Assembly (NCBI GenBank): GCA_013397115.1
Contig: VWZW01004078.1
Coordinates: forward strand, 1-64,000
Length of the DNA: 64,000 nucleotides
Source of the DNA: Edolisoma coerulescens
Taxonomy: Eukaryota; Chordata; Aves; Passeriformes; Campephagidae
Direction of reading: 5' to 3'
Below the pieces are notes generated by a model. That model was not told where the DNA came from. It did not search any database and saw only the letters and a program-made list of their open reading frames with translations. Shown piece by piece: positions 23,301 to 36,918 of this stretch; within the stretch, counting starts at the first letter, position 1, and each line of letters opens with the position of its first letter. Position numbers and translations under genes: made by a program.

Positions 23301-25100
23301 TTCCATGGAATCAAAATTCTAAATGTTGTCTATTTCTTTATCTCTAATCATCCTTTACTGGATAGTCTCAGTGAAATGTGGGTGGCACAGCACTTTACAG
23401 ATATGGTATGAATGCTCTTTATTTTCTTATGTGGATTTGTTCAGAAATGAAAATAGTGGGTTCAATGAAAGACCTTACATGAAATCTAGATATAATAATA
23501 GGTTTTTAAAATGTAGACCAAATACGCATCTGTATTTTGTTTTCTTCTACTCCTCCACTGTGCCCATTCCCAATCAATTAAACAAAGGAAGGAAAGAGAG
23601 CAGAAAGACATTGACAGTGGCTTCGCAATGAAGGACAGTTTTACACTTAAAGCTCAAATGCGCTTGTTATATTTGTAGTACATCATATACTCTGTCAAAT
23701 GATGCTGTTTAAAACCAGTCATTGCTGTTTGAGATTTTGAGTACAGATGGAATTTTCTGAGAATTTACAAGTAAATTTATTTCTTAGTATGTGAATTATT
23801 TTGACAATTGGTTTAAAAACTTTTGCACTTTCTTATCAGAATTTGTCACAAATCTTTTAAATAATAAAATAGTTCTTCAGTCCTGCTACTTAGCAAAATC
23901 TCATTGAATGTTGTTACACAGGCATTACATATAATCTGAATACTCATTTTAGGAATATATTTTTTTTCTTTTTCCAATCTTATATATAAATGACAATTTA
24001 GTTCCAGTGACTTGAAAGACTGACTATTTTTTCCTCAAAATGTCCCCCAATTTAGCTGTTGAACACAAGATCAGTACTACTTTTGACGAGATAGGTAGGT
24101 CACATTTTATTTACTTTGAAATTATTTCTGTTTATGCTCTTTCCTTCTTTCAGATACATTCTCCAGTTCTATTTTTTTATATAAGGCAAGAGAAGTCTAG
24201 TTAGTTCGTCTTTTTTCTGTACTTAAAGCAGGAAAGCAAGTGTTGTATACCCTCAAATTTTAATTTAATTCCCTTAGATGCTCATTAGCCCGGACCTGGA
24301 AGGCTAGAACATTTATCCTCTTGATTTCAAAGGTTACAGAATTTCAAGTTCTTTCTGTTCTTGCATAAATAGATGAAAATGAGAAAACTCTACTCCAGTC
24401 AGTAGTTCAAAGATAGCTGATTAGGTTTTATAGAGCAACAAAACTAGCAATGCCAGTCTGTGAGCTCAATTCAAATTTCCTTTGACAAAAGCATCAAGGC
24501 CAGCTGAGTAGAATAGAAGTGATAAGAATATAGTTATCATTCATACTATCCATTTGTTATTCTTACCTGTTATCTCCCACAGATTTCTAATATCAGGAAC
24601 TTGAAAAAAAAAAGACTGAAGGAATAGTAAAAGTAAAACCCTTTAATATTTTGGTAGAAAAGTTCACCGGACTAATTGGTTTGTTAATTCAGGTTTTTCT
24701 ATGTATTGTGATGAAAGACACAAGTGTTTTCTTATGAGTTTTAAGAATACTGAAAACATTAGGTCTTTTATCTGGGGAAATCAATTTATCAATGACCATG
24801 TTCCCTTGCTTAGAATCATGTATTTCTTAAATTTGATTGTAATTCCGATTAGGTTCTCTCCCTTCAGCTCTGTATTGAGAGCTATTGTAGAGTTACTTTC
24901 CAGAATCAATAAGGATACCTGATGTCATTCCCATTTTTGGCCACAGGTATACATTTTAGGTCTTTGGCATACTGAGAATTTAGTAAATTTGAAAAAATGT
25001 TATTTGGAAGTCTTGTGGGCTGAGATTTTCATTTACCATTATTTTTTGACATGTCTTTTCAACACTGTTATCATCCATGATGCTGATGATGCTACTCATT
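20391..25100. other. AT-rich non-coding DNA
   Basis: No gene or recognisable transposon. It contains the (CCAAA)5 tract and an A/C-rich patch at 21,241-21,290. The largest chance frame is 102 codons at 23,323-23,631 (plus), hydrophobic at its start but without any domain I recognise. Confidence 0.55.
21201..21225. repeat. (CCAAA)5 microsatellite
   Basis: There are five perfect CCAAA units, followed by A/C-rich sequence (runs of aaaaccccaaaacccc type) to about 21,290. Confidence 0.9.
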
Positions 25101-25112
25101 TTCAAATCAAAT

Positions 25113-25380
25113 GTATTAATTAAAGTTACGTTGCACTTAGCGAAAAGGCTTAATATCATAACATGTTATTTCATTAATAATCTCTTAATTACATCCCAAA
25201 CAGCCTCAGATTGATTAATTTATTTTCCTACTGTTTATCTACAAATTAATCTTACAACTTGAATTAGTACATTTATTCATAAAAAGATTTTTATGAAATG
25301 TTCCAATAAGTTAAAAAATTATGAGTTGTACATTTCTTTCTGCAATTTGACAAAATTGAAGGTCTAATTTATTAATGATT
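25113..25380. other. TAAT/ATTA-dense AT-rich stretch
   Basis: The homeodomain-type core TAAT or ATTA recurs densely here, for example tattaattaaag, ggcttaatatc, tcattaataatctcttaatt, gattgattaattt, caaattaatc, gtctaatttattaatg. This could be a regulatory element, or simply what AT-rich DNA looks like. No conservation data are available to me. Confidence 0.3.
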
Positions 25381-28300
25381 TTACATGATCATTTTTATCA
25401 TATCTTTCAATTGGTTTTCTACATCTATCTGATTTAGAGTTGCTTTGCATTAGGCTGGAAATCATGTGCATTAGTTCTGTCTCAGTCGATCTGGTTAATA
25501 TTGATAGCTATAATGAGTAAGGAGCTTTCCTGGGTAAAAAAGTTGGTTGAATTAAAGACAAAGGAATCTGCTTCAGCAATGAGAAACCTGGTTAAAATAC
25601 TGACATTTGAGTGACACTTAACAGACACCATCAAATCTAGTCTTCATCAAGGAACTGGAGCAAAATCATGGTCTCCCTCCATGGATACATAACATGTGCA
25701 TGAATATTTTTTTCATTTCTAGCATAATGCCCCTATAAAATTATGAAAAAGACCCAAGCAAACTACAGAACAGGAAAAGGAGACGGAAGTAATGCACAGA
25801 ATTTTGAAAATGCAAAACTAATAAACCAAGCCAATGTGTGTGTGCGTGCTTAGGTATGTTTTCAAGTGAGACTCATCTTTAGCACTGTCTTAGCATATTC
25901 AGGTTCCAAATAGAGTGAGAATGCAGCAATGCAAGTGTATTTTCATTGTCAGTTGTGCCTTCCTCCTCCTCCTTCTGTTGTTTGTTGATTGTGTTTACAA
26001 ACACAGGAAAGTTCCAAGCTTAGAAAATAAGGTTTTTTGATGTCCAGCAGAAATAGTACCATCCAATTCAGTTATGACATTTTGTCTTGCTGTACTTATT
26101 ACAATTTATCAGCAGGTTTCTATGTTCTGAATGCTCAGCAGCAGCCAGCTCTTCACTTCCATAAAACAACACCTAAGCTCCATAAAGGATCCATTATCTG
26201 TAGAATCCTAAATACAGTCCTTACAGAGAAGAAGCACACAGAGGAAGCACTCTCATCAGGCCCCATCTGATAAGAACATCATAGAAACATCATCTGTTCC
26301 TCTGGCAGGGGAGGTCAGTATCTCTAGCCTAGTCATGTAGAACTGTGGTATTTGAGGTGTCTCAGCTTGGTCACAGTCAGTGCCATCCTTACGCAGTTTG
26401 CTAGCCAGTGGGACTAATACAGCTGTATTGCACTAAAAGTCAAATTGTACCAGAATGCACAGAAGTATCACTCAGGAAAAGGTTTTGATGGTTTGCTCAT
26501 CTGGTCATTTTTTCTTGCTTTCTAATAACTGTTGCCAGAGATTTCTTTCGCTTTTTTTATAACCTTTTTCTACTTTTGTTTGTTAAGATTTCTTTTTACT
26601 TTTTTTTTCCCCCAAGAACTGTTTTTTCATAGAAGTAAAAAGTTTTCATGGAAAATATGAGCTATGATAAAACTTTCTGGGCTTTAGGGTGAAATTATTA
26701 ATTATAAAGGCCACTACAAAGAATAGACCACAGGCTTAGTGGTTCAGTTAATCATCTCAGGAGTGAGCAAAATTTTAATGTCTACACTAAGTTATTTAAA
26801 GCAAGAATGAAGTATGGCTCTTCCTAAAGCAAATACCTTCATGCCTCAGTGTCATTGAAAGGATTATTTGCTTAGTGATAAATTTCAGTTTTTTGCTGGT
26901 GGAAAATAAAAATTTTCCATTTTGACATTTTATAATGTGAAACAGAATTCTTGTTCACCCGATGGTGTTTATATATCTTATAAAATTTACTTATTTGCTT
27001 CCCACAGCCCCAACTTACGGTGATCTCCTGCATTCTGATGGCTCAAATACTTAGTTGTTTGTCTTCACCCTAAAATAAATCAATTGGTGTTGTTCTGTGT
27101 TTGAAATCTAGTGCAGCTCATAGCTTTTTCTGGTGTATATTTTCACAAATATTCCTTTTCTTAGGAATCCAGATAAAAAGTAATATTCACAACATTCTCC
27201 TTGCACAATTGAAAAAGAGAAATACAAGAATACTTGGCAGAAGCAAATGAAATATCAGATTCTGTTGAAACATATCTAAGGCCTAACTCCTACTGTTCAG
27301 CTGACAGCTATGTTTCATCTTCCAGTTTCCCAAATAAGGGCAAATTGTAAAAATGGGATGAGAAGCAGGCAAAGGGGGTTTATTTCCTTAAACAAACATA
27401 TTAACATTTGGAATGACCAAAAGTATCCCCAGTAGTCACTAGCTGCTACTTCACAGGACTCCCATGGTTTCTGTGTTTTATCTGCACCTTCTCATACCTT
27501 GTATATCTCTTGGATATTCATGCGCCCCTTATCAGTACAATTTCATTCTGAAAATGTTACTATAAGGTAAAGTTATTGTAAGTAGAGCATGTGTATTGCA
27601 TATTTGGATTATTTAATTTTTTTTAATTAACATTAATAATCCTACTAGTAGTTGTGTATTCTTATATCGACAATAACATATGCTTAAAAACTACCTTTGA
27701 TATCTACATTTAGTCATAGAAAGATGGCAATTTAAGTCAAAATCATTAGTTAGTATTTGAAAGTTATGTAAACTGCCTTGATATCATATTTAACAGTAGC
27801 AATTTTCATGGCATCTGAGCACCCAGGAAGACTGCCAATCTTCAAAGGAGCTCCCAATGCCAAAAAGGAAGTGTAATTTATAGTTGCTGAAATATAAAGC
27901 ATCTGCTGTGTTCTATATTCTTTTTCCATATTCTTTTTGCTATTAATTCTTTCTTTATATTGGATGCAAAACCAGGGTTTTTTAAAATTTTTTCTTACCA
28001 AGCTTTGAGGCAAAATGTCTCAGTTCAGAAAACTACACTTCCAATTTTATTTTTGTGTTGTCTTTCTCTTGCTTTACAAAGAGGGCTCCACAGAATTTCT
28101 TTCTGAACTCTCTTATAAGTCTCAGAATATGAGTTTCCTGTGTTGCCTGGGAAACAGCCTTAGGTAAACCAAAAAAACCACATTTAGTTTGGTATAAAAA
28201 TGTTGACTTGGAGAACTATACTTTCATAAGTTTAGAGTTTTAAGTATGTTGGCACTTATTATGCTTGTGCAACTGATCAGATTTCTACAAACATGGGCAT

Positions 28301-31300
28301 CTTTATATTGTGAAGTTTTCTGGTGGGCCCTTTGCCAGAAAAGCATGAAATAACATTATGGATTCACTGGACAGTTGCCATGGAATTTTCCACCAGGCAG
28401 TTTTTGAACAGATTATGGATCCTTCGTAAGCTACAGAGAAGTTCAAGGGGATCATTAATTGCATTAAAATCAGGCTGAAAGTTCCAAGTATCTGCTTTTA
28501 AAAAAGCATCAAGATCAAATGAATCACGGATTTATCAGTTAACCCAGCTCCAGACTGAGTACTATGAAACTCGTATGTGCCATAAGAATTTCTTTGGAAC
28601 CCATCTCAGGTGTTTCTGAAGGCACTCTTGCATGGATGTGCACACATAGGTGCAAGTTTGTCTGGAATCTGACCTATCTCCGTGCTGGGCTGATGGGCCT
28701 GAGGGCCTTCTAAAGTGAATCTGGTTCATGACCACCTAGCTTGGAGCATGTGTTGAGTGACTCTGAAACTTTTTACATATACATGTGTGTACCTATACCC
28801 TCTTCATTTTTATTAAGAGAAGAGTTCTGATTATGGTGGAATTTATGGGAAAAAAAATAATTTTTAAAAAAAGTGTGAAATAATGGGTGACATTCATTGG
28901 TTGTAGAGAATGAGTTCATAAAAGCCCTTTGAGCATGTGTTTTTTCATTGCTTTTAGCACCCTTGAAACATTTGGGATGAAATACACAATTCCTATATGA
29001 AAAGGTATTAGTTTTATTTAATATTTTTAATGTGTGCATTACATAAAATGATTTCTCTCACCTCTTTCAGGATGCATGCATGATACCATATAGTAAAAAT
29101 TCTTTTCAAGAAAATTTCATACTATAAAAATATTTAAATGCAGCTCTTGTGGTTCAGAAGCTTACCTGTGACAAAATACAGGAATTTTTTCCAATTTTTT
29201 AAAATATATGTTCACTCATTAGTTCCAATATCCTCATTTTTTACTATCCTTGCAATGCAGTCTGTGTGTAGTGTGTGTTGGTGTGTGAGAGAGGACGTAG
29301 AGCAAAGGAATATAAAACCTCTTGAAACACTTTACTATTGGAAAAAGTAGCAAAATAACACATTTTCTGGTGACCAAATTGGTTACTGGTTAACATCTTG
29401 CTATTTAGACTTGCATAAACCTTTTCAAATGGTCTCAGCAATAATTTATTATGTTCTGGCTGTTCAGTATATTAAAATCATATATAGTAAAGTCCAGAAC
29501 TAGTCATTTTACATGATATTAATTATGCCCATAAAATTTCTAATGGGAGAGTCAACCCTGATTAAGTACTTTCTGCACTATTAGCTATAAGAAATCTAAT
29601 ATAAAGTTGACTTTAAGTATTATTTATACGCACACAATTATGGGCCGGAGTTTCCAACTCCTTTAAAATTTAGTTAATTTTTTTATTGGTTAATAAATTA
29701 GCATCATACACTTCATGGTGAATGTGAAAAGTATCCAGAAATTCAGTAAACCCACTTGTATTGTAGTTGCTAAGATGTTGTCTTGATATACCCACACTGT
29801 TATGGAATATTCATCACATAGCTTTGTGAAGAAACTGCTCACAAATAGGTTTGTTTTAGAGTGAGAAAAAGATTTCCATTCCACTACTAAGAAGAGACTG
29901 GATCTCTCATCAATATTTTATTGCATCAACTAATGTACAAATAGTAACAATACTGTTAGAGGAGGAAACCAGGAGGAATCTCTGGATATAGAGCAGTTGT
30001 ACTGCAATGCAAATGCAATGTCTAGAATTTAGTGCTCTTCACAAAGTAGTAACAGACAGAGGATTTCTTACAGCAACTTGCAGTCTAGATTGCTCCATAG
30101 CCCTCTTTTAGGTGGAAACAGACCAAGTTAAGCACTTATTTTGCCATACAGATCAAAGTATATGATGTGCGTACTAATATATACGTCTAAGGATTTAGAC
30201 ACTAAAATAAAACAAAAGCATAATAAAAATATTGTTATGATTACCCAGGACTTTCCTTCTAAATAAAAACATATTTTTCTGGATTTTTTTGAGATCTGAT
30301 TCACTTTTGGGGAATTATATAAATATGTTTTAATCGCCTAAATAAGGTGACTTCATACATACATGTTTGTTGCCTAAAATTAGATGAGATCAATTTAAAA
30401 CAAGTAAAACTGGAGATATGAATCATCAGCTGTAGACACTGCCTCTGTACGACTAGAATGAACCTAGTATTTATCTCTATGGGTTATTTTTCAAAAGACT
30501 TCCTTTCATGAGAAGTGTCCTTTGCCTTGATTTCCAGTAATTCGCTTTGCCTTTTGCTTAGATCAAGTAAGTTTGACAGCTCAGAATGTTTCTGTCTTTG
30601 TAAAGCATAGTATTTACTACAGTTTTCTATAAAAGATTGCTATAACAATGATACAGCTATATTTTCTACTAGTACTAATATTTACCAAGGGGGAAAATCA
30701 TTCCCTTTTCCTTAGACTCTCTGAATGATAGGTTTTTGTATAAAACACAAGATGAGAGTATAGGTAAATATAAGAGTTTATTAATGAATAATTCAGATAT
30801 TTTTAATTTTTCTGAGAATAATTCAAAGACAATAATACATTTATTTTCATTGTCTAGTCCCAGTGTGCAAGTAGGCTCAGCATTCTTAGGAAATTAAGTA
30901 GTTTGTCTTTATCCTTAGTATAGTACTAGACCTTCAGGAAGAACTATCGTCCTTGGGTGTCCCTCCAGTCTTGAAAGTGCAGAGCTGTGAATGCAGATGA
31001 ACAGGCTGAGGGTGTACAAGGGCACAAAGGCTTGTTACAAAGAGCAACATATAAAGAAATTGGTGTCAGAAACATGACAGTCCTTGAGGACAGTGGAGAG
31101 ACCGTAACAGGAATAGCATTGTACTTAACATTATTTGTTTCCTATGCCTTGGGCAGAATAATTTTGCTGCTGATCTGTTCAGTGAGAGAGACAATATGAT
31201 CCTCTCAAGTCCTTTCACTTGTACTGTAAGATTTAGCAACTGGTTAAAAACTTTTTCCCTATCAAAATTACCCAATGTAGCTAATGCACTACAGTAATAA

Positions 31301-34300
31301 TTATATTTTAAATAAAGTTAAAATTAATAAGCTGCATGATTTCACAGAACACTTTAAACTTTTACTATTCACCTTTTGTCTTCTTTTTAGCTATCTAGAC
31401 TTTTTAAACTACGTTTTGGAAGTAGTCTGTAATATAACCCCATTGTTTGGCCTGAGAAACTAGTCTAAAGTTCAGGTTTCAGTGCTTTGTTTCCAGTAGG
31501 AGGAGAAATTGATTAATTTGGATCATGAGTTTCTGATGCAATTTATCATTGTTTATAAAAGAGATACAAAGAGTGTTTTTTAATTCATGACTCCAGGATG
31601 GCTCAAAAAACAAGGGACATCACCTCTATTTCCTGTATCTTCTCTTCTGACAGGCATATCATTCCCCAAAAGCCTTCCCCCTGCCCTGAATTCTACCGCT
31701 ACTACCTGGCTTCTGCACTTATCCATTATTATTTCTCTGCTGACACTTGGCCTCATGGACCTACAGGTAAACTTGGAAATTCTGACTGCTGTTCTCATTC
31801 CATTTAGATCATATTTCTGAGCAGATTTCATGTACCTTTCTTGAGAATGGATTTTTCCCTAATAAGAATATTTGAGTTTCAGACAATATTTTTTTTCTAG
31901 AGTGTTAAATGAAGAAAATTGATTACAACCACTAGTTTCAATGGTATTTATCATGAAGAAAGCTTTCTTTACATTTCCATGGCTGAGTTACCAGCTACTG
32001 CTGGGCTTACTAGTATGTAACTGGGACAAGTAATCAAGGAGGCTGCATAAAGCAGGCTCAAATCATTGGCTCAATCATTCTCAAACTACTGGGAAGAAAT
32101 AGCCTATTTCATTTAGCAGTTTTTCATAAAATAGCTTGGCATAGCTCCTAGTAGAGTGCCTTTCAGGTATTGTTAGTAGTCAAATGTGTCGATGTGTGTG
32201 TCTCCTGCTCTCTGTAAGGAGTAAACAGAAGACCTAAATTTCATTGTGCGATCTGGAGTCATGTGGTGAAAAATTATCTGGTTTTATTTTATTAGGACAC
32301 AAAGACGTGAATCTATAATTATTATAAATAACTCGTTTAGGACTAGAAGTGGCTGCCGGCATCTGTGAGATATAGTGCTGTTCATATCTTTTTTTCCATT
32401 GGTTTAGCCATAGAAAGTGAAGCCTCTGGTCTTTCTATTCACTCTTGGCTTTTTCCAACTCACATGCAGATGAATGTCATAGAAAGACCTGATAGTATCT
32501 GTATTTAAGCTTGTGCTAAGATGCAGGAAGCTGACTAAAGTGGGATAGTCCAGTGGATATATCTGAAATGCCTTCTGAACTGAATCTATACTCAGATTTA
32601 GCCCTTGTAGGACTGTGGGGCAATCCAGTACAAACACTTTATATGCATTATCCTGTTTATCGTAGACCCTGCTACAGTCCTGTCTGCACTGTGAACACTG
32701 AGATTAGCTAATCATTCACCACATATTTTGATGGGTCTGGAGTGACCAATCTCAAATTGACTAGCTAACTGTCTGTGAGATCATCCCTGTAAGGTTTAAT
32801 TATCATGTATCTGCATGTGAGACAGCATTTTAGTCAGGCTCAGACTGGGATACCAATGTAAAGTTGTAAATACTTCCTGCTTAGCTACAAATACACTTTA
32901 AAGGCAATAAGGGTATCAGTTTCTGGTTTGGACCTTTTCTTAAGTCCATAATTTCTTTTGGCAATGCTGTTGTAACTAGTGATTAATTTCTCCCTAGTCT
33001 ACCTGCATGACATATGGTTCCATTACTTACTTCCCACCCTTTACTTTGTGCTTGGTGGCATCAATCACCTTATACTTAATTGAAAAGTCATTGTGGCATA
33101 TCTTGTGAAGGAGTTGGTGGAAGTTTATAATAGGTAAGGGAACTTCTGTAATGAGAAATTAGACGCCTTGCTCATATTTAGACATTTCAGACAGCTAGTG
33201 CTGAGTTCAGCTGATCAAAATAGGCATCTATTGCCATTCAAGATGTTATTAGTGTCATTCTTCTTTTCCTCAGACAAAAAAAACAGGTTTTCAGATGGTG
33301 ATGTTTAGTGTCTTTCAGCTCCATGAAGATGTCTCAGACATCTTTGGGTACTGTCAATGTATAGAGAAATAAATAAAATTCCTTAATTTAGATAAAGTGA
33401 ATGGTACTCAGTATCATTTCCAACTGTCCTTTGATTTAGCTTATTTTGTTCTGGTTTTAAATGAATAATTGCCCCAAGACCTGTTTTCATCATTATTATT
33501 GCTTGTTTGTGGATACTGACATTGATGCCTGCATATTTTCATAAGTTAAATAAACAGCAGGAATATTTAAAAAAAATTAGTAAATAATCTGACACTTGTG
33601 AAAATATGGAAATGTACCAATGTCTTAATTAATGGATAACTAGATAAATGTATTAAATACATTTCCAACAAATTGCTTTAGCTTCTAAATAAACTTTAAA
33701 GGAACCTATGCTGACTTCAAAGTTTTCTCATAAAAAGGATCATCAAGTGAAGGAACATCAAGGTATACACGAACTAGACGTTTGTAGCTAACACAAGCTT
33801 ATCACCTACCAATAGGCTAAATTCTGAACCTTAATACTAAATGAACTTCCCTTTTTTTGTGCATGCAAATACAGAGAGTGGCAACTTTTCTGCCGTGTCA
33901 GATGAAAGGGAAAAAATCAAAAAAGGTAGGGGCACGAAGTTATCATTTCTTCGTGGGTTGGGTGCATTCCCAAATCATTCTACTGAGTGATGGAGGTTTC
34001 ATGTAAAGATCAATGACACTGAAAACTGGTTTATAACTCAGTGTGACAACTAGTATAGTCTCAGAATTGCTTTGCTGTAATCCACCCTGTCTTTCTCAGT
34101 TAGCAAACATTATCCCAATTACAGTTATGCCAAATATAGGCAGAACAGATGCTTCTTAGAAGCAACAACTAATTTCTAACTGCAAATTTATAAATATAAA
34201 AACATTGATTGCCAATTCAAAGTGCATTACATCAATGGTTAGAAGAGAAAAGAAGAAAATATTGTTATACTATGATGTGGCCTCATCAAAGCCAAAATCT

Positions 34301-36886
34301 TTATTGATATTTCTGGGGAAATGGGATTGCAGTGACAGGGCTGGGTAAAGATTAAACTAAAAGGTGGAGAAAATCCTGACAGAATCCATTCAGATAGAAT
34401 TCCAGTTCCAGTTCTTTTTGGTAGAGAAATGTACATTAAGTAGAACATAAGTAGAGTAGATGTAGATGTAGAGTTATAAAATAAATTAATACCTCCTGAA
34501 TAGAATATACCTGTAATTTCCACATAAGTTAATCATAAACAACTTGACAAAACTGTCAAGTTAGATATGTGGAGAAGAAGAAAAGTAAACCCCCACATTT
34601 TTGCTCCTATGAATGCTGTCCTTTGGGTACCAGCCATAGTGCATTAAAATATACTTTCAGAGAGAATAAAAGTCTTTCCTGTGAAACAGTAAGAACAGTT
34701 GTACCAGGTCTCCAGCCCAGTATCATCATACTAAATGTATTTACAGGGGGTGCCTAGGAAGCAAAATATGGCAATTTGTATAAATTCTTGGAATAGTTTA
34801 TTTTTCTACGTCAGGCCACAAAAAAGGTCCAGATATAGGTTGTGCAAGATTCCTGTTCAGAATTAGAAAAGTAAATGTTTCCTTGCTAGTCAAAGCAGTT
34901 AGAAAAAGACTAGAAAACTATAAAGGTTTAAGGAGAAAAAGAGGGGGAATGCTGATAAGTCGAAATTGTTATAGATACTGACAGTTATGTTTTTATTTCT
35001 GTGGGAACTGACATGTTTCTTTGGTCTTCCAGTCTGTCTGACTGTTAAAGAAAACTGATTGTTATTTTGGTTTTAAAAGCTTTATAAATTAAATGAACAG
35101 CATAGCATTTTTTACTATTCATCAACACAGCAGGTTCCTCAGAAGCATGTAATGATCTCACCTTCAAGCTTGGGATGGGATACCTGAGTTTGAATTTCTT
35201 CACGTTAAAAAGGATTTTGAGGCTGTATCTCCCAAATTCTGAAGGAATACAAATATTATATTTAATAAGGATAACTATGTCCTTCTTTTTTTCTCTCAAT
35301 CCTCAATTCCACATTTTTCAATGAAAGTAGCAATGTCTGCTAAATATTGTGCTGACCTGATTTTTAATGTGTTTTAGCTGTACTAAAGAGTATCTCCAAT
35401 TCCAACTGAGTCCTCAAGGAAAGCAGGACGATGCAGATTACTAATGGGGCCAAGTATCAAACAAGTACACAGTACTCAGCCATGCCAAAATGGCAACAGT
35501 CCTGGCTCTTCATGGCAGCAGCATGCCATGCATCTTGAGAAACTTCCTGGGGCAATCTCTTCTCAGGATGTTTTGAGGATTATAGACTTGAATGTTGGTG
35601 TTTAAATTACTTCTGAGTGCCACATCTGGTGCCCAGGAGCCTAACATCTGCAAAACAAAACTTAGATTAGAATTTTTCTCTGCTTTCATGGTTCTTAACT
35701 TCAGGTTGATCTTTTATAAATTTTAGTTGCAAGTACTTTGGAAGCATAGAATATTCAGAGACTACTGAGTAGTTATTCTTTATATAGAGATATATATTTA
35801 TATAAAGATAAATTTGGGGTTTTATTTTTTTCCAATTGTATTCCTGCATAAATGATTTAGACAAAGTATATTTTCAAGAGGAGAGTCATTGAATGGGTAA
35901 TTAATACAATTAATGAAGTAAATTTCCTCTAAGTTTTACAGACAAGGGGAATAAGATTTTATCCTTTGTAATGTTCTGGAAGACTGGTAATACTAAGAGG
36001 TTGAAAATGCTTTAAGAGGCAGTGATGACTTACAGGCAGGACACATCACACTCTATTCAAGAAATTACATAGGACTCTGACCAAGACAAAAAAAAAACCA
36101 GTTTTTTTCATATTTATGCAGATTTCTTCAGATTGACTAAATTTTTGAAAGATTGTCTGTTTAAGGAAATTAAGTTTTATCTCTTATTTTCTGGTACACT
36201 TTATAGGTTTCTTTTTGTCCAGAATTATATTTGTTTTATGAGAGCTAACTATTTCACTAGATAATCCCCTCTCAGCGCATGAGAAAAGCCAAGAGTATAA
36301 GTGCAGCATAACTAAAATAATTATAATTTTGGGGGGCTGAAGTATTAATTTCAATTTCAGAAGATGATTTTGGTTGCCCATTCCAAGAAGAGGAAATCTA
36401 CACGGAAGTTTTACAAAATCCTGGCATTTGCATGGAATAAGTGCAGTCAGCCTAGCAATTGTGGAACAATAGCTTTTTCTTTTTAGTACTGTAAAACAGA
36501 TAATGAGAAAAGTTTAAAGAGGGAATTAACCAAAAGTGTAATATGCCATTGTATAAAGCTATCACATGCTTGAAGTTTGAATATTGTTATGCAGATCTAG
36601 TTACCTCATGTCTTTCTATTCCTCTCTCTAACTATATGACTATAAATAGATATAGACCTAAAATATATATAGAATATTACAGAATAGAATATAGGCAATA
36701 TATGTAATAGAACTACACAAGAGAGAGCTGAGGAAAGAACTGAAGCAGTTTCTGTACAATGAAACATGAGATCCCATGGACTTTCAAGACTGCAAAAGAT
36801 TTTGCTCGGAAAAAGTTGGAAGAGAAATGGGAAAATGTATTATATGATGCATAACAGAGAAGATAGATAAGGAATGGAAATTTACA
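25381..36886. other. Long AT-rich non-coding stretch
   Basis: I see no gene, RNA or confidently named repeat over this interval. Slightly GC-richer, non-repetitive-looking patches lie at about 26,130-26,350, 28,640-28,750, 31,590-31,760 and 35,400-35,650. Open frames are all under 100 codons, frequently overlap on opposite strands (for example 31,580-31,831), and carry no domain. Homopolymers and short AT dinucleotide patches (35,780-35,815) are common. Confidence 0.5.
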
Positions 36887-36918
36887 ACATAAGGTTTGTA
36901 TGACATAAGGTTTGTATG
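36887..36918. repeat. Two-copy perfect 16-bp tandem repeat
   Basis: The unit acataaggtttgtatg occurs twice head to tail without a mismatch. The block is too short to classify further. Confidence 0.9.
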
